Shown piece by piece: positions 50,963 through 60,648 of a stretch of 64,000 bases of DNA; the stretch's first letter is position 1, and each line of letters starts with the position of its first letter. The notes beneath the pieces are model-generated. The model was given only the letters and a program-made list of their open reading frames with translations. It was not told where the DNA came from and did not search any database. A program made the position numbers and the translations under genes. Origin of the DNA: Cohnella lubricantis (GTDB lineage: Bacteria; Bacillota; Bacilli; Paenibacillales; Paenibacillaceae); assembly GCF_014212015.1 (NCBI RefSeq), contig NZ_JACJVN010000028.1, positions 1 to 64,000 on the forward strand, written 5' to 3'.

Positions 50963-51829
50963 TCATTGCTCCTTGGAAGGAATCAAGAAGATACCGATCG
51001 TACCCGGGCCGGCATGCGTGCCGATAACGGGTCCGATGTCGGAATGGGTATATTTGCGAATCTGGAACTTCTCCTTCAGAATCGCGATCAGCTCATCCGC
51101 CATCTCCGTACGCCCCGGCGTCGTGACGGCTGCCATGTCGACGGGAACGTTCGCGAAGTCGGCTTCGAGCAGCTCGACGATTCGCGCATAAGCCCGCTTC
51201 TGGCCTCTTGCCTTGTCAATGGAGTTGACATAGCCTTCGTCGTCGATCGTCAGGATCGGCTTAATGTTCAGCAAGGTGCCGAACAGCGCCGACGCCCGGC
51301 CGATGCGGCCGCCCTTGTGCAAGTATTCCAACGTCTCTACGAGAAAATAAAGTCCGGTCTTGCTTCTTAATTCCTCTATGCGGGCGAGGATGTCTTCCTT
51401 CGACGCGCCGCTGCGCGCCATCTCTGCCGCTTCCACGACAAGCAGTCCGTAGCCGTACGACGCCGACTTGGAGTCGATGACGGTCACGTCGCCTTCACCT
51501 TCGAGCATTGACTGGGCCAGAACAGCAGATTGGTGCGTACCGCTCAAGGCAGAGGACAGGTTGATGGAGATCACCTGCCGACCTTCGTCGACGTGGCGCT
51601 TGAAGATCTCGTAATAGTCCCCCGGAGACGGCATGGACGTCTTCGGCAGCTCTTTAGCTTCTGGCAGCTTCTCATAGAATTGCGCCGGGCTGAGCGTCAC
51701 ATTGTCCAGGTAGGAATCGTCTCCGAAGTGAACGCTCAGCGGCACCATCTCGATGCCGAGCTTCTCGCGGATGTCCTTGGGAATGTCAGCCGTACTGTCC
51801 GTTACGATGACAATCGATTGAGTGGACAT
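50963..51829 (-). CDS. DegV-family fatty-acid-binding protein (FakB-like)
   Basis: 288 aa. DegV/FakB proteins bind a fatty acid and present it to the kinase FakA. VTDSTADIPKDIREKLGIEMVP at the start, TSMPSPGDYYEIF, SSALSGTHQSA and ETLEYLHKGGRIGRASA are family blocks. AAGGAGAA precedes ATG 51829. Placed 63 bp after the fakA gene, which supports a FakA/FakB pair feeding exogenous fatty acids to PlsX-PlsY. Confidence 0.92.
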   Translation of the reverse strand: MSTQSIVIVTDSTADIPKDIREKLGIEMVPLSVHFGDDSYLDNVTLSPAQFYEKLPEAKELPKTSMPSPGDYYEIFKRHVDEGRQVISINLSSALSGTHQSAVLAQSMLEGEGDVTVIDSKSASYGYGLLVVEAAEMARSGASKEDILARIEELRSKTGLYFLVETLEYLHKGGRIGRASALFGTLLNIKPILTIDDEGYVNSIDKARGQKRAYARIVELLEADFANVPVDMAAVTTPGRTEMADELIAILKEKFQIRKYTHSDIGPVIGTHAGPGTIGIFLIPSKEQ

Positions 51830-51892
51830 AGTGGCATTCTCCTTATATTAAGCTAATGGTGAATAGGCAGGCATGGCGGGTGCGAATCGTTA

Positions 51893-53704
51893 TCACACCT
51901 GCTCGACCATGAACCAGTACGGGTACAGAGGCTGTCCGCCTTCGTGAACCTCGACCTCGGCGTCCGGATAGTTCTCGTCCAGCCAAGCGACGAGAGCGCC
52001 CGTGCATTCAGGATCGGCGTCTTCGCCGGTCAGAATCATGACGAGCTCGTCGCCGGATGTCAGCATCTTCTCAAGCAGCAGACGAGCGGCTTCCACCACG
52101 CCGTCTTCGGCAGCGATGATATCCTTGTTCAAGATGCCGATGTATTGCCCGTCGCGAATGTCCAGGCCGTTCATCTGCGTATCCCGTACCGCGCGGGTCA
52201 ATTGCCCGGTCGTAACCTTGTCCAGCGCCTTGATCATGCGCTCTTCGTTGGCGTTCGCCGAGTCTTCTTCCCGGTAGGCGAGAAGAGCCGCCATGCCTTG
52301 CGGGATGCTGGTCGAGGGAATAACCGTGACGGGACGGTCCGCCAATTCCGCCGCTTGCTTGGCAGCGAGCAGAACGTTCGAATTGTTCGGCAGCAGGAAC
52401 ACGTGCTCCACGCTTAGTCCTCCGATTGCCTTCATGAAGTCCTCGGTGCTCGGGTTCATGCTCTGACCGCCGGAGATCACCGCATCGACGCCCAGGCTGC
52501 GCAGCAGCTCTTCATTGCCTTGTCCAACGCTGACCGCTACGATACCGAACGGCGCCATCTCGTACGCGTCCGGGTTCGGCGGCGTCTCGCGCCCTTCCTC
52601 AAGCCCTTGGCCTTCGCGGCTATCCGCCGCGGGCAGCCCGGAAGCCGCCTCAAGGCCAAGCTCGCTGCCGTACGGCTTCCCCGCGTCTTCGTCCGCATGC
52701 AGCAAGTCGCGATGCTGATCCCGCATGTTGAGAATGCGCATCTCCGTCAGCTCGCCGTGTACGATCGCCGCGTTGAATACGTCCCCCGGGCGGCGGGAAT
52801 GAACGTGAACCTTCACAATGTCGCCTTCATCTATGAGTATGATCGAGTCGCCGTCCTTCTCCAGCGTCTTCCGGAAGGCGTCTTCCGGGAACGGGCCGGC
52901 TTTGGCGACGTCTCTTCGAATGAAAAATTCCATGTCGTAAGGAAACTCAATCGATTCTGTCTCGATGCGCGATTGAGCGAGATGCCGCATATTCGGCGCT
53001 GCCGCCGGGCGATTGGATGAATAAGAATCGGACGAGAGCTTCCCGGCAGCCGGTTCGTTCGGCGCCAGTCCGTATCCGGCGCCTGTGTGCGAGGCCAGAT
53101 AATCCCGGAATCCCTCATATATATAAACGAGGCCCTGGCCGCCGGAATCAACGACGCCCACTTGCTTCAGCACAGGAAGCATATCCGGCGTACGCTCCAA
53201 TGTCTCCTGTGCTTTGTCCAACACTTCCTCCATCCACTCGGCTAATTCCGCCGTACGCCGCGATATCGCAAGACCGTGCTTGGCCGCTTCCCGCGCCACG
53301 GTCAGAATCGTGCCCTCAATCGGCTTGCCCACAGATTTGTAAGCGGTATCAACTCCCTGTTGCAAAGCAGCGGCGAAAGTCGGCACTGTCAGTTCCTGTT
53401 GTCCCGCAACCGCGCGGGAGAATCCCCGGAACAATTGCGACAGAATAACGCCCGAGTTGCCGCGCGCTCCCATGAGCAGTCCCTTGGCCAGCACCTCGGC
53501 GGCCCGGCCGACTTCGTCCGACGGTCTATTTCGCAATTCGGCCGCTCCGGCCGTCATTGTCATGTTCATGTTCGTTCCCGTATCGCCGTCCGGTACCGGG
53601 AACACGTTCAATTCATTCACACGGTCTTGATGTCTCGCCAGACGCTCCGCGCCGACGAGCACCATTGCCGTCCATTCCGCTGCGCTTAAGCTGCGTTTGC
53701 TCAA
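51893..53704 (-). CDS. fakA: Fatty acid kinase catalytic subunit FakA (YloV, DhaL-like)
   Basis: 603 aa. The N-terminal DhaL nucleotide domain carries the metal-binding NVFPVPDGDTGTNMNMTM and GARGNSGVILSQLFRG. Middle and C-terminal DAK-related domains follow (FPYDMEFFIRR, HVHSRRPGDVFNAAI, and ending near LYPYWFMVEQV). It is about 50 residues longer than B. subtilis YloV because of a low-complexity insert (about 350-390, SREGQGLEEGRETPPNPDA). TTG start at 53704 behind AAGGGGAA. Downstream of asp23. Confidence 0.95.
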   Translation of the reverse strand: MSKRSLSAAEWTAMVLVGAERLARHQDRVNELNVFPVPDGDTGTNMNMTMTAGAAELRNRPSDEVGRAAEVLAKGLLMGARGNSGVILSQLFRGFSRAVAGQQELTVPTFAAALQQGVDTAYKSVGKPIEGTILTVAREAAKHGLAISRRTAELAEWMEEVLDKAQETLERTPDMLPVLKQVGVVDSGGQGLVYIYEGFRDYLASHTGAGYGLAPNEPAAGKLSSDSYSSNRPAAAPNMRHLAQSRIETESIEFPYDMEFFIRRDVAKAGPFPEDAFRKTLEKDGDSIILIDEGDIVKVHVHSRRPGDVFNAAIVHGELTEMRILNMRDQHRDLLHADEDAGKPYGSELGLEAASGLPAADSREGQGLEEGRETPPNPDAYEMAPFGIVAVSVGQGNEELLRSLGVDAVISGGQSMNPSTEDFMKAIGGLSVEHVFLLPNNSNVLLAAKQAAELADRPVTVIPSTSIPQGMAALLAYREEDSANANEERMIKALDKVTTGQLTRAVRDTQMNGLDIRDGQYIGILNKDIIAAEDGVVEAARLLLEKMLTSGDELVMILTGEDADPECTGALVAWLDENYPDAEVEVHEGGQPLYPYWFMVEQV

Positions 53705-53770
53705 ATGTAAATTCCCCTTCCGAAGGACGTCGGTTGATCTGCAGGCATTAAGCCCTCAACAAGTTGTTGC

Positions 53771-54130
53771 CTAGCGCGTCACGCGTACGCCTTGAACATA
53801 AATATTAACGTAGTCGACCTTAAGTCCAACGACTTCCTCCAGCACGTACTTCACTTTCGACTGGATGTTGTGGGCGACTTCGGATATTTTCGTTCCGTAG
53901 CTGACAATGACGTGAAGATCCAGGTGCACTTGCTCGCCTTCCCGCCTGACTTCCACGCCCCGCGCGAGGTTCTCCCTCCCGAGCAGCTCCGCAATGCCAT
54001 CCTTCAATTGCTTGCGGGATGCCATGCCGACCAATCCATAACAATCCACCGCTGCGGAACCGGCGATGACCGCTATCACTTGATCGTCGATGTCGATTTT
54101 CCCGTTTTCTGTCGCCAGCTGCATGGGCAT
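53771..54130 (-). CDS. Asp23/YloU family alkaline shock protein
   Basis: 119 aa. DUF322/Asp23 fold: IDIDDQVIAVIAGSAAVDCYGLVGMA, an HLDLHVIVSYGTKISEVAHNIQSKV block, and VDYVNIYVQGVRV. Family members are membrane-associated envelope-stress proteins. AAGGAGTG before ATG 54130. First gene of asp23-fakA-degV, with promoter 54172-54200; divergent from rpmB as in Bacillus. Confidence 0.95.
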   Translation of the reverse strand: MPMQLATENGKIDIDDQVIAVIAGSAAVDCYGLVGMASRKQLKDGIAELLGRENLARGVEVRREGEQVHLDLHVIVSYGTKISEVAHNIQSKVKYVLEEVVGLKVDYVNIYVQGVRVTR

Positions 54131-54171
54131 GGAAATTCACTCCTTTATGCTGTTATTATGGACTTTAGTTC

Positions 54172-54200
54172 ATTGTACTATAAAATTCCCCAGGTTTGAA
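54172..54200 (-). promoter_or_regulatory. Promoter of the asp23-fakA operon
   Basis: Minus strand TTCAAA (54195-54200), 17 bp, TACAAT (54172-54177). Confidence 0.6.
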
Positions 54201-54213
54201 GCCAAAACGCAGA

Positions 54214-54242
54214 TTGCAAGGCATGTTAGCGTATGCTATGAT
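54214..54242 (+). promoter_or_regulatory. Promoter of rpmB
   Basis: TTGCAA (54214-54219), 17 bp, TATGAT (54237-54242), 42 bp before the rpmB start. Confidence 0.68.
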
Positions 54243-54283
54243 AGGGAAAGTGTCTGCAAGGTCTGGGTAGGGAGGTGGATTTA

Positions 54284-54472
54284 ATGGCACGCAAATGTTA
54301 CATTACGGGCAAGAAGCCTGGTTCCGGCAACAACGTATCTCACGCCAACAACCATAACCGCCGCAGCTGGGGGGTTAACGTGCAGAAAGTGCGTATCCTG
54401 GTTAACGGCAAACCGAAACGGGTTTACGTGAGCACCCGCGCCCTGAGATCCGGCAAAGTGACCCGCGTCTAA
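54284..54472 (+). CDS. rpmB: Ribosomal protein bL28
   Basis: 62 aa, [20 protein letters not shown], then [17 protein letters not shown] and [19 protein letters not shown] lies 5 bases before ATG 54284. Only Cys5 is present, so it is a zinc-free form. Monocistronic, between its own promoter and the terminator at 54526-54553, on the opposite strand to its neighbours as in B. subtilis. Confidence 0.97.
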   Translation: MARKCYITGKKPGSGNNVSHANNHNRRSWGVNVQKVRILVNGKPKRVYVSTRALRSGKVTRV

Positions 54473-54525
54473 TAACGCCGGACGTTACGGAGCGTTCAGG
54501 AAATTTATAAAATCCGATGATTGAC

Positions 54526-54553
54526 AAAAGCACCTGGATCCCAGGTGCTTTTT
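54526..54553. terminator. Bidirectional terminator between rpmB and spoVM
   Basis: AAAAGCACCTGG (54526-54537) pairs with CCAGGTGCTTTT around ATC, followed by T-rich sequence on both strands. It serves rpmB (+) and the spoVM-side transcript (-). Confidence 0.9.
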
Positions 54554-54661
54554 GTTATGCCTGCTTGGCCAAGCATCCGCCAGAAGCTGCCGCCGCCGCC
54601 CTTTGGCGGACGCCGTCCAGCCATCCCCTATCGTTGCAAGCGTCTTCCCGGCAGAGCCGGA

Positions 54662-54691
54662 GCCTCCGGGAACCGCGGGTTCCATGGAGGC
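54662..54691 (-). other. Nested hairpin directly after spoVM
   Basis: GCCTCC/GGAGGC encloses GGAACC/GGTTCC. It begins at the base after the spoVM stop codon. No T-run follows, so protection of the tiny message from 3' decay is likelier than termination (inference). Confidence 0.5.
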
Positions 54692-54772
54692 TCAGTTCTT
54701 CTGGAACGTGTTCAGAATCGCCTTGACAAACCCGCCCAGAAACTTCGGAAGCTTGATCGTGTAAAACTTCAT
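54692..54772 (-). CDS. spoVM: Stage V sporulation protein M
   Basis: A 26-residue amphipathic peptide that begins MKFYTIKLPKFLGGFVK and ends NTFQKN. It marks the convex forespore membrane and anchors SpoIVA to start coat assembly (known for the family). Pro9, needed for curvature recognition in B. subtilis, is present. GGAGGAGGG precedes ATG 54772. It lies between rpmB and rpe, as in Bacillus, though thiN is missing. Confidence 0.97.
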   Translation of the reverse strand: MKFYTIKLPKFLGGFVKAILNTFQKN

Positions 54773-54903
54773 CCTCACACCCTCCTCCGGTCCCTTCGCA
54801 GCCCCGCCGTTCGCCTTGGTTGGCGCGCGCTGTTTGATACATATGTATGCGGGTACGGCTTGGCCCTATACCGGACAGGATAAGAGAATTTTCAACTCCG
54901 GGC

Positions 54904-55557
54904 TTACGATCTCAACGTCGAAATGGCGAGCGAACGGTCTTTATGTCCGAAAATATAGCTGCCGGCCACCAGCGCGTTCGCGCCGGCCTCGGTCACCAGT
55001 CCCGCCGTCTCGGCGTTAATGCCTCCGTCGACTTCAATATGAACGTCCGTAAGCCCGCGGCGGTTCAGCTCTTCCCGCAGCGCCTTGATCTTAGACAGCA
55101 TGGCCGAGATGAACGACTGACCGCCAAAGCCCGGATTGACAGTCATGATGAGCACGAGATCCAGGTCGTCCAGCACATAATCAAGCACGGACAACGGCGT
55201 GTGCGGGTTCAGCGCGACGCCCGCCTTGAGGCCCAGCCCGCGAATGGCTTGCACGGTCCGGTGCAAGTGCGTGCACGCTTCCGCATGCACGGTGATCCGG
55301 TCCGCGCCGGCTTTGACCAAATCCTCGAACAGCCGCTCCGGCGTGTTCACCATCAGGTGAACGTCGAACGGCAGCTTCGTGTACGAACGGACCGCCGCTA
55401 CGACCGGCGGTCCGAACGTCAGGTTCGGGACGAATTGTCCGTCCATGATGTCGATGTGAATCCAATCCGCCCCGCGAGCTTCCACATCGCGGACATCCTC
55501 GCCGAGACGGGCAAAGTCCGCCGACAGAATTGAGGGTGCGATAATCGTCTTGTTCAT
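54904..55557 (-). CDS. rpe: Ribulose-phosphate 3-epimerase
   Basis: 217 aa TIM barrel. [37 protein letters not shown] (metal His/Asp), [20 protein letters not shown] and the final EVDGGI with [12 protein letters not shown]. Converts ribulose-5-P and xylulose-5-P. ATG 55557 starts 1 base after the rsgA stop with GGAGGTAC inside rsgA; the long upstream extension of the frame lies in rsgA and is not coding. Confidence 0.97.
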   Translation of the reverse strand: MNKTIIAPSILSADFARLGEDVRDVEARGADWIHIDIMDGQFVPNLTFGPPVVAAVRSYTKLPFDVHLMVNTPERLFEDLVKAGADRITVHAEACTHLHRTVQAIRGLGLKAGVALNPHTPLSVLDYVLDDLDLVLIMTVNPGFGGQSFISAMLSKIKALREELNRRGLTDVHIEVDGGINAETAGLVTEAGANALVAGSYIFGHKDRSLAISTLRS

Positions 55558-55558
55558 G

Positions 55559-56461
55559 TCAGTACCTCCGTCGGTTCTCTTTCCATTCCGCCATGAATGC
55601 GGCGTAATGCTGATACCGGCTCTCCGCGATGCCTCCGCTCTCCCGTGCGGCCATGACGGCGCAGCCCGGTTCGTGAAGGTGAGTGCAGCCGCGGAACTTG
55701 CAGCCGGAAGCGAGCTCCCGGAACTCCCGGAAGCAGTCTGAGATCTGGTCGATGCCAAGCTCGGCGAAGTCAAGCTGGCTGAAGCCCGGCGTATCCGCCA
55801 CGTAGCCGCCGCCCGCCATCTTCACCAGCTCGACGTGCCGCGTCGTGTGTCGGCCGCGGCCGAGCTTCTCGCTAATCTCATTCGTCTCCAATTGAAGGCC
55901 GGGGACGAGCGCATTGACGAGCGACGACTTGCCTACGCCGGACTGTCCCGCGAATACGCTGATATGGCGGCTTAGACGTTCTCGAAGCTCGTCTATTCCA
56001 TCCTGCATCTTCGCGCTGGTGACGATCGTATCGTAGCCGATAGATGTGTAGAGCGAACGGGCGGATTCAACGTCACGGAGAATCCGGTCTGCATTCTCCG
56101 AGTCCGCCGTTGCGTCCATCTTCGTCAGCACGATAAGCGCATCAAGGCCTGCATGCTCTGTATGGACAAGGAATTTGTCCAACAGCTGCAGGTTCAGCTC
56201 CGGTCGAATGACGGAGAACACCAGCACCGCCAGGTCCGCGTTCGCAACTGGAGGTCGAACGAGCGCCGTCGACCTCGGCTGAATGGCGTCCACCGTGCCT
56301 TCCCCGTTCTCCGTCTCCGCGAACAGCACGCGGTCTCCGACAAGCGGAGACTCGCCTCTCTTCTTGAAAATACCTCTTGCTCTGCACTGCACTGTTCTTC
56401 CGCTATCGTCTTCGACGAAATAATAACCGCTGAGCGCTTTGTAGATTATGCCTTCAGGCAT
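55559..56461 (-). CDS. rsgA: Ribosome small-subunit-dependent GTPase RsgA
   Basis: 300 aa, circularly permuted GTPase acting in late 30S maturation. OB domain first, then G4 VLTKMDA, G1 [16 protein letters not shown]2/G3 [11 protein letters not shown] and DTPGFSQ, then the zinc site [17 protein letters not shown] 56461 follows AAAGGAGTAA; the open frame upstream (to 56614) runs in the prkC tail. Confidence 0.97.
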   Translation of the reverse strand: MPEGIIYKALSGYYFVEDDSGRTVQCRARGIFKKRGESPLVGDRVLFAETENGEGTVDAIQPRSTALVRPPVANADLAVLVFSVIRPELNLQLLDKFLVHTEHAGLDALIVLTKMDATADSENADRILRDVESARSLYTSIGYDTIVTSAKMQDGIDELRERLSRHISVFAGQSGVGKSSLVNALVPGLQLETNEISEKLGRGRHTTRHVELVKMAGGGYVADTPGFSQLDFAELGIDQISDCFREFRELASGCKFRGCTHLHEPGCAVMAARESGGIAESRYQHYAAFMAEWKENRRRY

Positions 56462-56477
56462 TCGGTTACTCCTTTGG

Positions 56478-58625
56478 TCATTGTCCGCCTTCGTTGTTGC
56501 CGCCTTGCGGGTTGCTTTCTTGGCCGCCATGCTGACCGCCTTGGCCTTGCCCGCCGCCGTTGCCGTCCCCGCCTTGGCCGCCTGTATCGAACGGCAGTCC
56601 GCCGATCGGATCATCCGCAGCTGGAGGGTCGAACGGACTCACCCACAGCGGCTGGTCTTCATACGGCACCGGAATTTCCTCTTGCTGCACTTTATCGCGA
56701 TAGATCTTGATAACCCCTTGCGTATCGGGCAGCATGACGAGCAGCACTCGGAACGTCGTCGCCGACTTGATCTTCTGCGGCGCCACTCTCTCGATGTCCT
56801 CGCCGGTCTCGTCATTGACCGTGATGCGGATCGTGCTCTCCTTGCCGTCTTCAGCCGGCGGAACGGTGACGTCGATCCACTTCTCCTTCGTTCCTTCCGG
56901 ATAGCCGTTGCTGATCCAGAGCTTAACCGCGGTCCCGACATCAACCTGTTTGCCCGGGTCGACCGGGAATTGCTTGAACACCTGACCCTTCGGCGTGAAG
57001 CTCGGCTCGTAGCTAAGCGCATCTTCATCAAGAGTAAGGTTATTCTGCAGCAGAATCGCCTTGGCTTCTTCAAGCGTCTTGCCGATCAGATCCGGCATTT
57101 CCACCGATTCCGGCCCCTTGCTGACGGTCAGCACGATCTCCGCCGTCTTCGGATCGAATTCGGCATTGGCTTTCGGCTCCTGGTCAAGAACCGTTCCCGG
57201 CGATGCATCGTCATATACTTCTTCGCCCTTGGTAATTCGGCTCTCGTCTACCCCATGCGCCTTCAACTGCTCGACCGCCGTCTCGTACGACTCGCCCGAA
57301 ACATCGGGCATAACAGATAATTCCGGACCTGTGCTAACGGTCAGCGTTATCGTCGAACCTTCTTTGACCGTCATATTCTTGCGATCCTGATCCATGACCT
57401 CGTTCGGATCATACTCGTCGCTTGGCAGCTTAATAGGCGGATCCATTACCTTCAAGCCAAGCGCCTCCAACTCCGCTTTAGCCTCTTCGTATTGGGAACC
57501 GGTGACGTCAGGAACTTGAACGTCATTCGGCTTCAACGCTCCATTAAGCGCCGAGATAGCCCAGATTAGAATGCCGATCAAGATAACGGCAATGACGCCT
57601 AATACCGTCGGAAGTACCCAACGGCGCCTCGGCTCCTCCTCTTCGGCTGCCAGTTCCCGCTTCCGGCTGCTGCTCTTGGCTACCGTCTCTTCAGAAGACA
57701 TGCGCATGTCCGGCTTCAGCGCCGGAATGACTCTCGTCGCCTCTTCCCCGTCCTTGTCCTCGCCCTCGTATTCGCTGGCGAACTGCACGCGCGGCTCATG
57801 CAGCCGCTGCGGCTGCAGACAGGTCTCCAGGTCGCCAAGCATAGCCCGGGCTGACGCATAGCGTTCCTGCGGGTTCTTACGCATCGCCTTCAGAATGACG
57901 TTCTCGACGCTCTGCGGAATGTGCGGGTTGACAATCCGCGGATCTTCGAACGATTCCTGCAGATGTTTCAGCGCTACGCTGATCGGGCTCTCCCCGAGGA
58001 AAGGAAGGCGGCCCGTCAGCATCTGGTACAGCACGATGCCGAGCGAGTAGATGTCCGACTTCTCCCCCGTAGTGACGCCTTTGGCATGCTCCGGCGAGAA
58101 GTAATGCACCGAACCGACAACCGAACCCGTCTGCGTAATCGTCGAAGAAGTGACCGCCCGCGCGATGCCGAAGTCCGTCACCTTCACTCGGCCGTTGTTG
58201 CCGATCAGAATGTTGTGGGGCTTGATGTCGCGATGAATGATTTGATTATGATGGGCATGGTCGAGCGCGTCGCATATTTGCGCAGCGATTCGAACCGCTT
58301 CCTCCACTTGAAGCGGCGCCCGGTCGCGAATAATTTCATTCAGATTATGGCCCTCGACGAGTTCCATTACGATGTAGTGCGTGTCATCTTCCTGGCCGAC
58401 ATCGTAAATGCTGACGATGTTCGGATGAGACAGCGATGCGGCCGCTTGTGCTTCCCGGCGGAATCGGCGAACGAAGTCGTCGTCGTTCGCGAACTGCTGC
58501 CGAAGCACCTTGACGGCGACGAACCGGTTCAGCAATATATCTCTTGCCTTATAAACCAAAGCCATGCCGCCGCCGCCGATGCGGGCCAGCAGCTCGTATC
58601 GTCCACCCAGCGTTTGACCGATCAT
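56478..58625 (-). CDS. prkC: PASTA-domain Ser/Thr protein kinase PrkC
   Basis: 715 aa. Kinase domain 10-270: glycine loop IGGGGMALVYKA, Lys39, HRD at 131-133 (HRDIKPHNIL), DFG at 151-153, APE-like FSPEH. Juxtamembrane basic region, one membrane helix at about 336-360, then three extracellular PASTA repeats (about 369-580) that sense muropeptides/lipid II. A beta-rich C-terminal domain and a Gly/Gln/Asn-rich tail (about 675-715) follow; I do not know that tail from B. subtilis PrkC. Overlaps prpC by 4 bp; signals germination and growth. Confidence 0.96.
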   Translation of the reverse strand: MIGQTLGGRYELLARIGGGGMALVYKARDILLNRFVAVKVLRQQFANDDDFVRRFRREAQAAASLSHPNIVSIYDVGQEDDTHYIVMELVEGHNLNEIIRDRAPLQVEEAVRIAAQICDALDHAHHNQIIHRDIKPHNILIGNNGRVKVTDFGIARAVTSSTITQTGSVVGSVHYFSPEHAKGVTTGEKSDIYSLGIVLYQMLTGRLPFLGESPISVALKHLQESFEDPRIVNPHIPQSVENVILKAMRKNPQERYASARAMLGDLETCLQPQRLHEPRVQFASEYEGEDKDGEEATRVIPALKPDMRMSSEETVAKSSSRKRELAAEEEEPRRRWVLPTVLGVIAVILIGILIWAISALNGALKPNDVQVPDVTGSQYEEAKAELEALGLKVMDPPIKLPSDEYDPNEVMDQDRKNMTVKEGSTITLTVSTGPELSVMPDVSGESYETAVEQLKAHGVDESRITKGEEVYDDASPGTVLDQEPKANAEFDPKTAEIVLTVSKGPESVEMPDLIGKTLEEAKAILLQNNLTLDEDALSYEPSFTPKGQVFKQFPVDPGKQVDVGTAVKLWISNGYPEGTKEKWIDVTVPPAEDGKESTIRITVNDETGEDIERVAPQKIKSATTFRVLLVMLPDTQGVIKIYRDKVQQEEIPVPYEDQPLWVSPFDPPAADDPIGGLPFDTGGQGGDGNGGGQGQGGQHGGQESNPQGGNNEGGQ

Positions 58626-59389
58626 GCCTTACCGCCTCCTGCGACGTCGAGTTTAGTATCGTAATCTATGAGTGCAACCGTGATGTTGTCGTCGCCGCCA
58701 GCATGCAGAGCCAGCTCAATCAGTTGTTCGGCAATACGATCCAAGCCCGCTTCGGGATCTGCCATCGTCTGCTCAATCAGATCCCCTTCTACGAGATTGG
58801 TCAGACCGTCGCTGCACAGAAGCAGGCGGTCGCCTGCCTGCCAATCCACCAATTCTACGTCCGCCTTGACTTCTCTGTCGGTGCCGAGCGCGCGCGTCAC
58901 CCAGTTGCGATGCGGATGAATCGCCGCCTCCTCGGGGCTGAGTTGGCCGGACTTAACCAGTTCATTAACCAGCGTATGGTCCTCGGTCAACAGCTCCAAT
59001 AGACCGTCCCTAAGACGATAAATCCGGCTGTCCCCGATATGCCCGATCAGAACCTTGCTGCTGTCAATCAAGGCGATCACAACCGTTGTCCCCATATTCG
59101 AATATTGCTCATTGCTCGATGCCGTCTCGAACACGGTGGCGTTAGCGCTGGCGATCAGCTCTCGCAGCTTAGCTGCGCTCGCTTCGAGCGCAATATCTTC
59201 TCCCCAGCCGGACAGGGAGCGAGTCAAGCTCTCCACCGCGAGGCCGCTCGCCACTTCCCCTGCCTTATGTCCGCCCATGCCGTCCGCGACAACCGCCGCG
59301 ACAAGCCCGTTAGCCGTCAAGCCGATCCAAGCGCTATCTTCATTAATGTGCCGGACTCTGCCGACATGACTTCGCACTGCCGTCTTCAC
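58622..59389 (-). CDS. prpC: PP2C-type protein phosphatase PrpC/Stp
   Basis: 255 aa. Removes phosphates placed by PrkC. Metal-binding motifs: VRHINEDSAW, VVADGMGGHKAGEVAS, IGHIGDSRIYRL, LCSDGLTNLV and GGDDNITVALI. I favour GTG 59389 (site GAGGTGACC, giving the usual start close to the VGRVRHINED motif); GTG 59398, overlapping the rlmN stop, is an alternative. Coupled to prkC by an ATGA overlap. Confidence 0.95.
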   Translation of the reverse strand: MKTAVRSHVGRVRHINEDSAWIGLTANGLVAAVVADGMGGHKAGEVASGLAVESLTRSLSGWGEDIALEASAAKLRELIASANATVFETASSNEQYSNMGTTVVIALIDSSKVLIGHIGDSRIYRLRDGLLELLTEDHTLVNELVKSGQLSPEEAAIHPHRNWVTRALGTDREVKADVELVDWQAGDRLLLCSDGLTNLVEGDLIEQTMADPEAGLDRIAEQLIELALHAGGDDNITVALIDYDTKLDVAGGGKA

Positions 59390-59394
59390 AACGG

Positions 59395-60492
59395 TCACCT
59401 CGCCTGTGCCTCCATATGCTTCGCCCGAAGCTGGCCGCAAGCGGCCGCGATATCGTGTCCTTGCTCCCGGCGAATGGTGGCGTTGATTTTATTGCGTTCC
59501 AGTATGCGATGGAACTCAAATATATCATCGCGCGGAGTGCGAACGTAATCTCGCTCCGGCACGTAGTTGACGGGAATGAGATTAACGTGGCACAGCATGC
59601 CCTTCAGCACGTCGGCAAGCTCCTGCGCATGCTCCGGCCGATCGTTGACGCCGCCGATCAGCGCGTATTCGAACGTAATGCGCCGGCCCGTTTTCTCAAT
59701 ATAATACTTCAAGGCATCCATCACTTCAGCGAACGGATACCGGCGATTGACCGGCATCAGCTTCGAGCGCAGCTCGTCGTTCGGCGCATGGATCGAGATC
59801 GCCAGGTTAATCTGCGTGTCCTCGTCCGCGAAGCGATAGATGTTCGGCACGATGCCGCTCGTCGATACCGTAATGTGGCGCTGGCCGATGTTAAGCCCCT
59901 TCGGATGGGTCATCAGCCGCAGGAACGTCATCGTGTTATCATAGTTCTCGAAGGGTTCGCCAGAACCCATGATGACGATGCTCGACACCCGCTCGCCTTC
60001 CGGATCGAGCAGTTGCTGCGCCTTCACGACCTGGGCGACGATCTCGCCAGCCGTCAGGTTGCGCTTCAAGCCGCCCAGCGTCGAGGCGCAGAATGTGCAG
60101 CCGATCCGGCAGCCGACCTGCGTCGTGACGCAGACGCTGTTGCCGTAGTTGTGCCGCATGATAACCGTCTCGATCGCATGGTTGTCGTGCAGGCCGAACA
60201 GGAACTTGACCGTTCCGTCCTTCGACTGCAGCTTCGTAATCTCGGTCAGCGTGACGAATGCGAAAGCTTCCGCGAGCTTGTCGCGAAGAGGCTTCGGCAG
60301 GTTCGACATCTCCTCGAAGGAGCTGACCCGCTTCACATATAGCCAATCGAAAATCTGCCCGGCCCGGAATACAGGCTCTCCCTGCTCCTTCACCCAGTCC
60401 TGCAGACCTTCCAGCGATAAATCGTAAATGAAAGGTTTGTCCGGCTTGTAATTTAATTTGCTGTCCAAACCTTTAAGTTCTTTTTTCTCCAT
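59395..60492 (-). CDS. rlmN: Dual-specificity 23S rRNA/tRNA adenine-C2 methyltransferase RlmN
   Basis: 365 aa radical-SAM enzyme. Cluster motif C-x3-C-x2-C in [11 protein letters not shown]. Upstream SVCVTTQVG, and the GEPFENYDN and [21 protein letters not shown] blocks are typical. Methylates A2503 of 23S rRNA and A37 of some tRNAs. Preceded by a possible extended -10 promoter at 60514-60522. Confidence 0.97.
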   Translation of the reverse strand: MEKKELKGLDSKLNYKPDKPFIYDLSLEGLQDWVKEQGEPVFRAGQIFDWLYVKRVSSFEEMSNLPKPLRDKLAEAFAFVTLTEITKLQSKDGTVKFLFGLHDNHAIETVIMRHNYGNSVCVTTQVGCRIGCTFCASTLGGLKRNLTAGEIVAQVVKAQQLLDPEGERVSSIVIMGSGEPFENYDNTMTFLRLMTHPKGLNIGQRHITVSTSGIVPNIYRFADEDTQINLAISIHAPNDELRSKLMPVNRRYPFAEVMDALKYYIEKTGRRITFEYALIGGVNDRPEHAQELADVLKGMLCHVNLIPVNYVPERDYVRTPRDDIFEFHRILERNKINATIRREQGHDIAAACGQLRAKHMEAQAR

Positions 60493-60513
60493 AAGGTCAC
60501 CACCGTTCGATCT

Positions 60514-60522
60514 ATTTTACCA
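60514..60522 (-). promoter_or_regulatory. Possible extended -10 promoter of rlmN
   Basis: Minus strand TGG-TAAAAT, 22 bp before the rlmN ATG. No convincing -35. Confidence 0.35.
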
Positions 60523-60627
60523 TAACGCCGCAAGCGCAGGAAGCGAGACGATTCCCGCCTCTCAAGCGGCTGTTCATCCGAGTACCGGCCATTCCCACTT
60601 GCTTGCGGCCGTTCTTGTTTGAGAAAG

Positions 60628-60648
60628 GCGCCGGCTCACAGCCGGCGC
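60628..60648 (-). terminator. Hairpin over the rsmB stop codon
   Basis: GCGCCGGCT pairs with AGCCGGCGC around 3 bases that include part of the stop. On the minus strand CTTTCTC follows. Weak-to-moderate terminator. Confidence 0.42.
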
